Shown: in pieces, positions 50,748 through 59,389 of the stretch | How positions within the stretch are numbered: position 1 is the first letter of the stretch | Layout: the number at the start of each line of letters is the position of its first letter | From: JBEKTW01 sp963727845 | GTDB lineage: Bacteria; Bacteroidota; Ignavibacteria; UBA10030; SZUA-254 | Assembly (NCBI GenBank): GCA_963727845.1 | Contig: CAVSHI010000003.1 | Location: 434,001-498,000, forward strand | Length of the DNA: 64,000 nucleotides | Direction: 5' to 3' | Program-made: the position numbers and the translations under genes | The notes under the pieces: model-generated | Databases searched by the model: none | What the model was told of the DNA's origin: nothing | The model's input: the letters and a program-made list of their open reading frames with translations, nothing else

Positions 50748-50903
50748 CTAGGACAGGAGATAGCGACTTTGGTTGATGGCTATCAACTCGCAGGACATAA
50801 GTCCGTGACCTTCAATGCAAGCAGTCTTCCCAGCGGGATTTATTTCTACCACTTGCAGGCGGGGAAGTTCTCTGAAGTCAAGAAGATGGTGTTGTTGAAA
50901 TAA
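50748..50903 (+). pseudogene. Second type IX sorting-domain tail, remnant
   Basis: Directly behind the propeller stop and in the same frame, 52 codons read 'LGQEIATLVDGYQLAGHKSV' and then, after FNASSL, 'PSGIYFYHLQAG' and 'KKMVLLK' before a TAA. This is the last two thirds of another type A sorting domain, closer to the consensus than the tail of the intact gene. It has no start and no own gene, so it is a leftover of a replaced or fused C-terminus. Confidence 0.75.
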
Positions 50904-50961
50904 GATCAAAAACGCTAGTGTCCTCTCTCGCAAATGAATTGAATAACTCCTTCATCTTTTG

Positions 50962-51020
50962 ACCCTCACCCCTATCCCCTCTCCCGCGAGCGGGAGGGGG
51001 GAATTAAAGGGGAGAGGGTT
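50962..51020. repeat. Palindromic ACCCTCACCCC-type repeat
   Basis: ACCCTCACCCC..CCCTCTCCCGC and GCGGGAGGGG..GGGGAGAGGGT form nested arms around a GA loop. A second member with the same outer arms lies at 54679-54742. It sits in the gap between the convergent propeller remnant and the FKBP gene and may also stop transcription. Confidence 0.7.
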
Positions 51021-51073
51021 GCGAAACATATTTCGATCCAAGAACTTACCAACGCTATTCGAGTGGCACGATA

Positions 51074-51779
51074 CTAGCGCGATGTTGGTGGCGGATTAAT
51101 CCGCAGCAGTTCTATCTCAAAAATCAGCAACGCATTTGGCGGGATGACGTTTCCAGACCCGATCTCACCGTAGGCAAGATCCGGGGGAATGTACAGCACC
51201 CACTTCGATCCGACCGGCATCAGCTGAAGCGCATCCTTCCAACCACGGATGACACCGTTCACCGAAAACGTAACAGGTGAATGACTGGAGGAATTTTCCC
51301 ATTCGGTTCCGTCGATGAATGTGCCGCGGTAGTTAACTTCAACCATATCATGCGCCTTTGGCTTCCTGCCGGCTCCCATCGTGAGAACCTTGTACTGTAC
51401 TCCACTCGGGAGCGTCACAACCCCCGATTTTTTCTTGTTCTCTGAGAGAAAATCATCCGCATCCTTCTTGTTCTTTTCGGCCTGCACTTTAAGATCGGCA
51501 TCGTGTTTCGCCTTTCTATCGTTCCGAAGCGCATCCGTCAGAAGGCGGGATGCTGAGTCCGACATTGCTGTCTGACTGCCGGAGTACTTGTCCCTTAGTG
51601 CGCGGGTAACGATCTCGGGATCGAACGTCGAGCGACTGGCCTTTCATCCATGTGCCAATATCGACTCCGACGGCATAGCTCAAACTGTCTCTGTGGCTTT
51701 CGAGCTTCACTTTATCTTCTTTTGTTCCCTGGCATCCGAGCAGTGCAAGGGTGAGCGCCAGACTTGCAATGTATTTCAT
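51074..51779 (-). pseudogene. FKBP-type peptidyl-prolyl isomerase lipoprotein, single +1 frameshift
   Basis: From the ATG at 51779 a lipoprotein signal ('LALTLALLGCQG') and an FkpA-like dimerisation start ('ESHRDSLSYAVGVDIG') run to 'SLDV'. The continuation 'DPEIVTRALRDKYSG' lies one frame over and leads through 'QAEKNKKDADDFLSENKKK' into the FKBP domain ('KPKAHDMVEVNYRGTF', 'VIRGWKDALQLMPVGSKW', 'DLAYGEIGSGNVIPPNALL'), ending at 51074. Removing one base at about 51623 in GACGTTCGAT joins them into about 234 residues. The protein would assist folding in the periplasm. If the shift is real the catalytic domain is cut off. Confidence 0.88.
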
Positions 51780-51854
51780 CCAAAAAGACCTTTCAGAAAT
51801 ATTCATAGTCAGTAGAGAGGATCTATCTTCGCCAAACGCGCCGGTTGACGTCAA

Positions 51855-52706
51855 TCAGTGCTGTCGACCGCCGGTATTTCCCCGGGTGGTCCCAAACTCG
51901 CGCGGTTTGCTCTCTGCTTTCTGGCTGGAGCTCGCAGCGGGCATGGCTCCACCCGTTGGCAGGAACATCGGGGCAGCCGGCGGCGGAAAATACGGAGGCG
52001 GAGGGGGGATATAGCCGGTCGGTTCCATCGATGGCGCATATGTCTGTGAAACATTCCGAGTCTGTGCCGGCGCCGCCGTCTCAAACAACTGGCCGTCGTA
52101 CGTTATGCTTGCAATGGAGCCGTCCTCGTCATGGAGGCCGATCTTCGCATCATAGCTCGTGCTGTCATCGAATATCATAACGACCACGTCTCCTTCTACA
52201 CGATACAGACCATTATAGTTCATCGCGCCGTTGGAGGCGGAGGGATCATTGATGACAAATGAATGATCTCCATCGAAGGAAATACTCGCATTCGTCGATT
52301 GAACTTTGCCGGAAAGATAGAATATTCCGTGTGCTGTTTGCTCCGCCTCGCCCGGGTCGGTTCTCCGGTACGTCCGTTCGGACCCATTCTTTAATGTCAG
52401 GGTGAGACTGTTGCCATCCAGCTTGTACGGATAATCCGATTCTCCTGAAGACTTCTTTATGCGAATGACGCCGGGAAGCAGTGTGTATGGCACCGGCTCG
52501 CGGTCAAAGAACATATTGTGGTCACAGTCGAACACCAATGTCCATTTGTCATAAAATGTGTGCGCTTCCCACGTGCCGCGGAGCATGGTCAGCGTCAATT
52601 CCGGTGAGAATGCATCCTGTGCATCCGCCCTTGCGCCAAAGAAGGCCGTCGTCAAGAGCACCAGGCCCAGGAATTTCAGATATCGGTAACGCATTAAGTT
52701 TTTCAT
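51855..52706 (-). CDS. Secreted protein of unknown function with proline-rich tail
   Basis: 283 residues from the ATG at 52706 (an ATG nine codons earlier is possible). A signal peptide covers about 1-30 (ending ADAQ). Residues about 40-200 contain two similar lipocalin-like beta segments ('LRGTWEAHTF', 'GVIRIKKSSGESDYPY', 'GLYRVEGDVVVMIFDD'), which I cannot assign to a family. The tail is rich in Pro and Ala ('YIPPPPPYFPPPAAP') and basic at the end, probably disordered or wall-spanning. It is transcribed in the same direction as the FKBP gene behind it, 75 bases apart. The 280-bp stretch upstream (52707-52988) shows no gene. Confidence 0.6.
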   Translation of the reverse strand: MKNLMRYRYLKFLGLVLLTTAFFGARADAQDAFSPELTLTMLRGTWEAHTFYDKWTLVFDCDHNMFFDREPVPYTLLPGVIRIKKSSGESDYPYKLDGNSLTLTLKNGSERTYRRTDPGEAEQTAHGIFYLSGKVQSTNASISFDGDHSFVINDPSASNGAMNYNGLYRVEGDVVVMIFDDSTSYDAKIGLHDEDGSIASITYDGQLFETAAPAQTRNVSQTYAPSMEPTGYIPPPPPYFPPPAAPMFLPTGGAMPAASSSQKAESKPREFGTTRGNTGGRQH

Positions 52707-52988
52707 TTTAGTTTCCCCATTAGCTGCCTGCACAATTCTCTACAATAAAAGTGCCATGCCATTCCCCTCATATGTCCATCACAAGATACTAAAAATCAAT
52801 CATATTTGCCCGCTTTTCTCCTTTTCCACACCCATCTCACGCTGGCATGTCTATAATCGAATAAGATGTCCAGAAAAGGACACGCTCCAGGTCGGCATTT
52901 TCGAAATGATGGAGAAATCGGTTCACAATTCACAGGAACAAATCTGAAAAAAGCTCACCGAAAGGATGTCAAAGCGATGCGGCGCCAC

Positions 52989-54512
52989 TTATTCCATACT
53001 TCCCACTTCCTTCTCGACCTCGTCGAGGATCTCGCACGACTTCACTACATCTTTGATTTTCGTATGATCGGGATACAGCGGCCGATCTTCATCGAGATGC
53101 TTGACGTGTTTTCTGATGATCTCCTTCGCCTTCCGCACCCCCGCTCCGGGAGTAAACTGCCGGAAGTCGAGCGCCTGGGCGGCCGCCATGTACTCAATTC
53201 CCAGCACGCCATACGCATTGTCGATGATCTGCCCGTTCTTGATCGCCGTGTTCATCCCCATCGAAACGAAGTCCTCCTGATCAGCCGCGGCGGGAATCGA
53301 ACCGACGGAAGCGGGACTGGAAAGCAATCGTTGCTCGACGATGAGCATGTCGGCGGTGTACTGGCTCAGCATGAGCCCCGAAAACATGCCGGCGCCTTTC
53401 GTGAGGAACGCGGGCAATCCGACGCTCAATGCCGGATTGAGAAGTCTGTTCAATCTCCGTTCGGAGAGGACGCTGATCATGGTCACCGCAGCTCCGACCA
53501 TATCCATCGGCAGCGAAATGGGAGAACCCTGGAAGTTCGCTCCGGTGAGAGTGAGTTTACTCTCGCACAGAAAGATGGGATTGTCGGCAACTCCATTGAG
53601 TTCCGTTTCGACTTGCTTCTTCGCATAGGCGACCGCATCGTGCGCGGTGCCGATGACCTGTGGTGACGATCGCATTGAATAGGCATCCTGGACCTTCGTT
53701 TTTATTTTGCCCGTGAGAAGGTCGCTTCCTTTGATGCATGCCATGATCGCTTTCGCACTGCGAACGGCTCCCGGAAATCCGCGCAGCTGATGCAACCGGG
53801 TGTCGTAGGGTTTCATATTCGCAAACAGCGCTTCGAGCGACATCGCGCATGCAATTTCCGCCTGCTTGAGCCAGCGGTTGATGTCATAAAGGTGAATCGC
53901 GCTCATCGCCGTCAAAAGGTTGGAACCGTTGATGGTCGCCAGTCCATCTCTCGCCCGTAGGCCGGGAATCGGAATTCCTGCCCTTTCGAGGGCGACCTTA
54001 CCGGGCAGCAATTCACCCCGGTAGTATGCCTGTCCCTCCCCCATCATGAGGAGCGCGATCTGCGACATCGGCGCAAGGTCGCCGCTTGCGCCCACGGAAC
54101 CTTTCTGACAAACGAACGGTGTAACGCCCTTGTTCAGCATCTCAACGAGCGTGAGTGTTATCTCCGGCCTGCACCCCGACCGCCCCATTGCGTGAACGTT
54201 AATTCTGCCCGCCATCGCGCCGCGCACGTATTCAACCGGCGCGGGGTCGCCGATGCCGGCAGCATGATTGTAAATCAGATACCTCTGGAATTGTTCGACC
54301 TGCTCGTCCGTCAAGACAACTTCCGAGAGCTCTCCTATCCCGGTATTGACACCGTACATTATTTCATGCGCAAGGACCTTTTCTTCCAGCATGGCGCGAC
54401 ATTTTTTTATTCTCTCAACAGCGTCGGGAGGAAGCTCGACTTTTTCGCATCCGCGCGCGATGCGAACAAGCTTCTCAACGGTCAATCCCGAACCATCCAG
54501 TACAATTGCCAT
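52989..54512 (-). CDS. hutH: Histidine ammonia-lyase
   Basis: 507 residues. 'GVNTGIGELSEVV' (about 54-66) carries the substrate loop, and 'GASGDLAPMS' (141-150) contains the Ala142-Ser143-Gly144 triad that cyclises to the MIO prosthetic group. 'GNFQGSP'-type residues appear as 'GANFQGSPISLPMD', and 'SIPAAADQEDFVSMGMN' forms the C-terminal active-site part. It removes ammonia from histidine to give urocanate, the first step of histidine breakdown. No hutU, hutI or hutG is present in the window, so the rest of the pathway lies elsewhere or is absent. Confidence 0.92.
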   Translation of the reverse strand: MAIVLDGSGLTVEKLVRIARGCEKVELPPDAVERIKKCRAMLEEKVLAHEIMYGVNTGIGELSEVVLTDEQVEQFQRYLIYNHAAGIGDPAPVEYVRGAMAGRINVHAMGRSGCRPEITLTLVEMLNKGVTPFVCQKGSVGASGDLAPMSQIALLMMGEGQAYYRGELLPGKVALERAGIPIPGLRARDGLATINGSNLLTAMSAIHLYDINRWLKQAEIACAMSLEALFANMKPYDTRLHQLRGFPGAVRSAKAIMACIKGSDLLTGKIKTKVQDAYSMRSSPQVIGTAHDAVAYAKKQVETELNGVADNPIFLCESKLTLTGANFQGSPISLPMDMVGAAVTMISVLSERRLNRLLNPALSVGLPAFLTKGAGMFSGLMLSQYTADMLIVEQRLLSSPASVGSIPAAADQEDFVSMGMNTAIKNGQIIDNAYGVLGIEYMAAAQALDFRQFTPGAGVRKAKEIIRKHVKHLDEDRPLYPDHTKIKDVVKSCEILDEVEKEVGSME

Positions 54513-54889
54513 GATACAATCCTTTATTCAGTAGGAAAATGAGACGATTTGGCGAAAGAACACAAAGGCTTCAAGAATGTCATCAATGTAGGAATTCTTT
54601 GGAAGATTCTCAACCTCGCTGTCTTGTGTGGCGTCACTCAATAGTCTGAATACGCTCTCGAATCATTGCGGTCTTCACTACCCTCACCCTGTCACTTCGT
54701 GACATGCCTCTCCCATTGGGAGAGGGAGCGGGGGTGAGGGTAAAGAGCGTTGAGAATTGCATTACGGTCACAGATTTCCACCGCGCCCTTGAATGTCCCG
54801 AAAACGCAAGAAGCCGCATCGTTTGACTCGCAAACGATCTTTCTTTACCTTTGAGGGAATCCCACTCTATCAAGAATTGAGGACGTAGA
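54513..54889. other. Gene-free spacer
   Basis: This 377-bp divergent region between hutH and the membrane protein gene holds a palindromic repeat at 54679-54742 and otherwise no gene or recognised site. Confidence 0.6.
54679..54742. repeat. Palindromic TACCCTCACCC-type repeat
   Basis: The outer arms TACCCTCACCC/GGGTGAGGGTA enclose GTCAC-ttc-GTGAC and CCTCTCCC-att-GGGAGAGG. It is related to 50962-51020 through the ACCCTCACCC and GAGAGGG segments. Confidence 0.75.
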
Positions 54890-55552
54890 ATGTACATCGG
54901 TCACTTTGCCGTCGGACTTGCCGCGAAGAAGGTCGCCCCCCGACCGTCGCTCGGGACGTATTTCATGGCAGCTTCGTTTCTTGACCTGCTCTGGCCGGTT
55001 TTTCTTCTCCTGGGAATCGAACGCGTTGAGATCGAGCCCGGCAATACGGTTTTCACGCCTCTCGCCTTCGTCTATTATCCATTCTCCCATAGCCTTTTCA
55101 TGGCAGCGGTCTGGGCATCAATATTCTCCTTTATCTACTTTCGTGTTCGCAAGGATAAAACCGGCGCGCTATGGCTCTGGGTCGCGGTTGTCAGCCACTG
55201 GATACTCGACGTTGTTACCCACCGGGCCGACCTTCCGCTCTATCCCGGAGGTGCCATGCTTGCCGGCTTCGGACTGTGGAACTCGCTGGCAGGAACAATT
55301 ATCGTCGAGGGGGGAATCTTCCTGACGGGAATTTTCATTTACCTCCGAGCTACGAACTCAAAAGACAAAACAGGGACGGTTGCGTTCTGGGCGTTGATCG
55401 TTTTCCTTCTCGCGACATACCTGGCAGACATATTCGGCCCGCCTCCGCCCAGCCCGAAGTTCCTCGCCTGGTTCTCACCATTCGCGTGGTTGCTCGTGCT
55501 CTGGGGATACTGGATCGACCGGCACAGACCCTCGAGGACTGCCAACCGTTAG
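54890..55552 (+). CDS. Membrane protein, possible metal-dependent hydrolase-like (DUF457-type) family
   Basis: 220 residues with about six membrane helices. 'MYIGHFAVGLAAKKVAP' begins the protein and 'YPFSHSLFMAAVW' (about 63-75) and 'SHWILDVVTHRADLPLYP' (about 103-120) carry His and Asp residues in the same places as integral-membrane zinc hydrolases of the YdjM/DUF457 kind (H..., S-H-S, H-W-x-x-D). The end is proline-rich ('IFGPPPPSPKFLAWF'). Enzyme activity is inferred only from these residues. It stands alone and is divergent from hutH. Confidence 0.6.
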   Translation: MYIGHFAVGLAAKKVAPRPSLGTYFMAASFLDLLWPVFLLLGIERVEIEPGNTVFTPLAFVYYPFSHSLFMAAVWASIFSFIYFRVRKDKTGALWLWVAVVSHWILDVVTHRADLPLYPGGAMLAGFGLWNSLAGTIIVEGGIFLTGIFIYLRATNSKDKTGTVAFWALIVFLLATYLADIFGPPPPSPKFLAWFSPFAWLLVLWGYWIDRHRPSRTANR

Positions 55553-55573
55553 CGGAATGTCCAGGAAGGAATA

Positions 55574-55644
55574 TGTAGAGTCCGGTTCGTAACCGGACGG
55601 CTCGGATGCGAGGGATTTCGGTGATGTCCGATTGCGAATCGGAC
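55574..55644. repeat. Two REP-like palindromes, head to head
   Basis: TGTAGAGTCCGGTTCGTAACCGGAC (55574-55598) and GTCCGATTGCGAATCGGAC (55626-55644) belong to the family of 25775 and 28975, here as two variant copies in opposite orientation within 71 bp. The 236-bp spacer holds no gene. Confidence 0.8.
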
Positions 55645-55788
55645 TGAACGCCGCAACTCTCGCTTCTTTTCCGCTGCCTGCTGGCTTTGCGGGATTTGGA
55701 AAGAGTTATCGATTGCTGATGTGCGAGATTTTCAGGCGGAAGTTATCATGAAGAATGCGCCATACGAGAATTCAGTTCCTCATCGTTA

Positions 55789-57357
55789 TTACTGGACCTG
55801 GAATCCCGCATCCTTTGGCCGCAGTTCATCATAGAGATTTCGTAGAGCGTCGTAGGCGATTTTGCTTCCACGCTGAGAAGCTTTGCGGTACAATTCCACT
55901 GCCTGCGGGATGTTTTGTGCGACTCCCCTTCCTTTGTCGTAACAATATCCGAGCATCGCTTCCGCGAGGACTGAACCGTCCGCTGTGGCTTGACGGAACA
56001 CGGTAACGATACTACTATCTTCCGCAGCCGGTTTCTCATTGTTGAGTTTTATTACGCAGAGCCTGAGTTTTGCTTCCTTGTTTCCCAATTTTTGCGCCCG
56101 TTCCAAAAGTTCCACCGCCTGCTCGCGGTCGCTGGAACCGTGGTTTGCCCTGTAATAGCGTACGCCAAGTTCGACCAACGCCTCAGGATAATCCATGGAA
56201 GCCGCCTGCTCGAGAAACGCCATGGCCTGCTCTTCTGTAACTTGCCGGTCGAGACCAAGATCTGCAAGTTCAGCCCAGGTGAAAAGGGCGGCAGGGTCTT
56301 TCTGCTCAACATGTGCTTTCAGGGAAGGATAGTATTCATCCTTGCGGCTCATGTTCCAGAGCAGAAGGGAGGCCCAGGGCGACTCGGCGCGGATCGCGCG
56401 GAGATAGTAGACAGACGCCGTAACGAAATTTCGCTTGACCTTTATTCCACGGTCATACATTCGGCCGATGAATGTGAGCGCTTCGGGGCTGCCCGCTTCC
56501 GCCGCATCGCGCAGAACCCGTTGAGTCGATGGAGATAGAAGACTGTCAAGGTCTCCGGAAGACTGGTTGATTGCTGCACTATCCGGGCGGGGATGATTCT
56601 CGAGAAGAGCATCCTGGACCAACACTTTGTCATCGGGTTCGGAGACCGAGTCTGCATCAAAATCAAGAAACACCGGATGCACTGACGCGGAGACCGTTTG
56701 CCCGTTTGACTCCGAGCGCGAGGAATCTCTTTCGCTTCCGGCCTCGGTGGCAGATTCATTCTTCGAATCCCCGGCAACTTTGATGCCCCGCGCCTTGAAT
56801 TCCACCAGGACTTCCCCCGCCGGCTTATAACCCGAATCAGCCGCCATTTTGAGCCATCGATACGCTTCGGAATAGTTTCGGGGAACAGTCAGATTGTCGG
56901 TCAGGAGCAGACCATAGGCAAATTCGCCTTCCGCCAGTCCGTGTTCCGCAGCAAACCGAAAGTTCTTGTAGGCCGCATAGGGATCCCAGCCGACACCCAA
57001 CCCATTGTTCAGGAGAATGCCATAGTTGAACCGAGCGGGCACCAGATCCTGCTCGGCCGCCTTCCGAATCCAGAGCGCCGCCCGCGCGGTGTCGCGGGCG
57101 AACCCGTTACCGGTGAGGTAACGGATGCCAAGCTCGTGTTCTGCATCCGGGTCGCCGGAGTTTGCCCTCTTCACCAGCATGAACTCGTCCCAGATCCGGT
57201 CCATCGAGTTATCAACCTTCAGATAGAACAGATTCACCTGCTGAGAACGATCCTTCAGAACAACGCTCTTGGGATGGTCCCCCGACTCAGCGCCGATTGC
57301 GGGAACGGTCGCTAAGAGTGTGGTCAGCAGACATATGATCAGGGTCGACCGCGGCAT
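55789..57357 (-). CDS. Exported SEL1-repeat (TPR-like) protein
   Basis: 522 residues with a signal peptide (about 1-23, ending IGAES). SEL1-type repeats of about 36 residues run through the protein in two blocks: about 65-185 ('AEHELGIRYLTGNGFARD', 'ARFNYGILLNNGLGVGWD', 'GEFAYGLLLTDNLTV') and about 290-515 ('EALTFIGRMYDRGIKVKRN', 'AEAMLGYCYDKGRGVAQN'). A charged, Ser-rich linker of about 90 residues separates them. SEL1 repeats mediate protein-protein contacts; the partner is unknown. The yceI gene lies immediately upstream, 5 bases away, so it is probably co-transcribed with it. Confidence 0.85.
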   Translation of the reverse strand: MPRSTLIICLLTTLLATVPAIGAESGDHPKSVVLKDRSQQVNLFYLKVDNSMDRIWDEFMLVKRANSGDPDAEHELGIRYLTGNGFARDTARAALWIRKAAEQDLVPARFNYGILLNNGLGVGWDPYAAYKNFRFAAEHGLAEGEFAYGLLLTDNLTVPRNYSEAYRWLKMAADSGYKPAGEVLVEFKARGIKVAGDSKNESATEAGSERDSSRSESNGQTVSASVHPVFLDFDADSVSEPDDKVLVQDALLENHPRPDSAAINQSSGDLDSLLSPSTQRVLRDAAEAGSPEALTFIGRMYDRGIKVKRNFVTASVYYLRAIRAESPWASLLLWNMSRKDEYYPSLKAHVEQKDPAALFTWAELADLGLDRQVTEEQAMAFLEQAASMDYPEALVELGVRYYRANHGSSDREQAVELLERAQKLGNKEAKLRLCVIKLNNEKPAAEDSSIVTVFRQATADGSVLAEAMLGYCYDKGRGVAQNIPQAVELYRKASQRGSKIAYDALRNLYDELRPKDAGFQVQ

Positions 57358-57362
57358 CCGGA

Positions 57363-57914
57363 TTATTTTCGATTAAACGCGGCGTTCAATGTGAACCACA
57401 GTGTATCGTTGCAGGGAATCATGAGCAGGGATGGCCTTTCAATCTTGAAGGCCGTCAAACTCAGAGGGAACCTTGCTTTTACATCGATTTTTTGTTCCGT
57501 CCAGTTCGCCACTGCCGTCGCCGAAATATCGTTCGTGATGCCGTGAAAGGTGAGTTTTCCCGCCACCTGGAGGCTGTCGCCCGTCTGCACGATTGCCGTG
57601 CTCGAGAAGGTCACATCGGGATACGTGATAGCATCGATCACTTCCATGGCATGGGAATCACGGTTCGAGTTCCCGCTGTCGAAGGTCGTCACATCCACCT
57701 GCGCGGAGACAGTTTTTATTTCCTTTTTCGCGGGGTCGATCTCAAGCTTGAACGCGACATCCTTGCTTGTAGCTTCGATCTCGTGAAGAGGATGAACGAG
57801 CCGATAGGTCACGGAGGACTCATCCTTTCCCGCTTCAAGAAATTGAGATTGCGGTCTGGCGCCCGAGATGAACGCCAGGAACATGGCCAGTACTGAGAGT
57901 TTTCTTATAGTCAT
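57363..57914 (-). CDS. YceI-family periplasmic lipocalin-like protein
   Basis: 183 residues from the ATG at 57914, with the open frame upstream being part of the preceding gene's end. Signal peptide about 1-20. 'SSVTYRLVHPLHEIEATSK', 'VSAQVDVTTFDSGNSNRD', 'YPDVTFSSTAIVQTGDSL' and 'LTFHGITNDISATAV' are the strands of the YceI beta-barrel, which binds isoprenoid quinone-like lipids. It is 10 bases behind a b561-like membrane protein gene, as in the yceJ-yceI pair of E. coli. The SEL1 gene follows. Confidence 0.88.
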   Translation of the reverse strand: MTIRKLSVLAMFLAFISGARPQSQFLEAGKDESSVTYRLVHPLHEIEATSKDVAFKLEIDPAKKEIKTVSAQVDVTTFDSGNSNRDSHAMEVIDAITYPDVTFSSTAIVQTGDSLQVAGKLTFHGITNDISATAVANWTEQKIDVKARFPLSLTAFKIERPSLLMIPCNDTLWFTLNAAFNRK

Positions 57915-57924
57915 GTGTGCTCCG

Positions 57925-58722
57925 TCAAAATGTGACAACAATGAGCGAGAGGGCAAGCACTCCCGTCGTTATGTAGCCGGCAACCTGATGGTACTGTGCG
58001 ATCTGATAATCGTTCATGCTGTGCCGGATCCGGGACCCGATGATCGGCGTGATGATCATGCCGGCGACATGGACCCACGCCAGAGTCTTGTGTAATGTCG
58101 TGGTACTGTTTTCATCGCGGCGGATCAGCGGAGGGGGTGAAAGCACCGCAAGCAAACCGGTGGCCGTGTAAGAAACTATCGAAAATGACACGAACTCCTC
58201 GTGTGTTCGCCGAAGGCTTTTGAACTGAGAAGGGTTGTAAAAATTGTTAAGAGTTCTCTGTCCGTAATACACTGTCGTGGCCAATAAGCCGAGGGTTACA
58301 AATCCGCCGATCTGGTGTACAGTCAGCATCGTGCGGCGGAGGGACAATTCACTTTTCCGGACCTCCGGCGTCAGCGGGGATGCGAGACCCACGCCCCGCA
58401 GGAACCCGCTCTCGCCCCATAATCCTCTTTCCAGAAAACTCATTTTATCGGGCAAGAGTTTGCGTTTCACGACCGGGCGAAGCGAATCGGCCCGTGCAGA
58501 ATCCGGAGTAGATAGTGATTCGGATGTGAGTTCAGAAGAAAGTGATGAATCCGGATATTGTACCATGTGCGGGCTTTCAAACGGCAGAACCATGTCTGCC
58601 CCGCCGGCATCAGAGGTATACAACGCCTGGTTGTTAAAGTCGTCTACCGGGACGGATTCCTGAGCGTGCAGGGCGGAGTAATTGAGGCACGCGAATGAGA
58701 CTATACCGAGAATGGATTTCAT
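57925..58722 (-). CDS. Membrane protein with b561/YceJ-like helices and a long N-terminal extension
   Basis: 265 residues. A signal sequence (about 1-20, ending LHAQ) is followed by about 80 polar, Ser- and Asp-rich residues and then four to five membrane helices. His residues sit at 'LTVHQIGGF' (about 133-141), 'LHKTLAWVHVAGMI' (about 210-223) and 'QYHQVAGYITTG' (about 242-253), in positions suited to haem ligation as in cytochrome b561. The tie to YceI next door supports this. No family is certain, and haem binding is an inference. The polar extension is unusual for YceJ-like proteins. Confidence 0.55.
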   Translation of the reverse strand: MKSILGIVSFACLNYSALHAQESVPVDDFNNQALYTSDAGGADMVLPFESPHMVQYPDSSLSSELTSESLSTPDSARADSLRPVVKRKLLPDKMSFLERGLWGESGFLRGVGLASPLTPEVRKSELSLRRTMLTVHQIGGFVTLGLLATTVYYGQRTLNNFYNPSQFKSLRRTHEEFVSFSIVSYTATGLLAVLSPPPLIRRDENSTTTLHKTLAWVHVAGMIITPIIGSRIRHSMNDYQIAQYHQVAGYITTGVLALSLIVVTF

Positions 58723-58849
58723 GATCCCTCTTTGTAATGATTGAATTGATATTAATTGATGCTCGTTTGGGGGGCAATGAGGATTGCCCGACGGGAGCCA
58801 TCATGACGGCTCAACCAAAGGTACTCAAAAAAGCAAAGAAAAGCAGGTT

Positions 58850-59266
58850 TTAAGAAAAGACTCTGAGGGATGTCCCGTTTAGTGTGGTGTTGTATTTCCC
58901 AAGGGAGCTGCTGGCTGGCCCATTGACCACCGACCCACTGGTAGAAAATCTGGAGCCATGGGCCGGACAGTAAAAAGTATTTGTCTGCAGGTCATAATAG
59001 ATTGTATTTCCCTGGTGAGTACATGCCGAGCTGACGGCGACATATCCACTCGGCGCATGCGCAACAATAATGCCGCCGTTGTACATATATCCTCCGACGG
59101 ATTTCAACGCAGCGTTGCCCGGATTAGTGAGATCCAGGGTAAAATCGACATTCGTAGGGGCTGTGATACCCGAATCGGGCGCTTTGCAGCCGCCCAGGCA
59201 GTAGCTGCATGCGAGTACAGCCGAGCCTACTCCGAATATTGAAAGAAATTCCTTCCTGTTCATCAA
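58850..59266 (-). CDS. Rieske-type iron-sulfur lipoprotein
   Basis: 138 residues. The N-terminus (RKEFLSIFGVGSAVLACSY, then CLGGC about 23-27) is an export signal with a lipobox-like Cys. The Rieske cluster motifs are 'CTHQG' (about 83-87) and 'CPAHGSRF' (about 101-108), giving the two Cys and two His ligands. 'VVNGPASSSLGKY' closes the fold. It is a small soluble electron carrier anchored to the membrane, similar to Rieske proteins of ubiquinol/arsenite oxidase or dioxygenase ferredoxins. No cytochrome bc partner is adjacent, so its electron partner is unknown. Confidence 0.9.
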   Translation of the reverse strand: MMNRKEFLSIFGVGSAVLACSYCLGGCKAPDSGITAPTNVDFTLDLTNPGNAALKSVGGYMYNGGIIVAHAPSGYVAVSSACTHQGNTIYYDLQTNTFYCPAHGSRFSTSGSVVNGPASSSLGKYNTTLNGTSLRVFS

Positions 59267-59389
59267 TCCGCTCGTGGGTTAATGGATAGTCGGTTGTGAA
59301 TTCATTCGATTACATAACATCGGATTTCCCGGCGACGTTCCCGCTCCTGTTCCAAACATTCAGTTGAATTCTTATCTTCCCGGGTTGTT

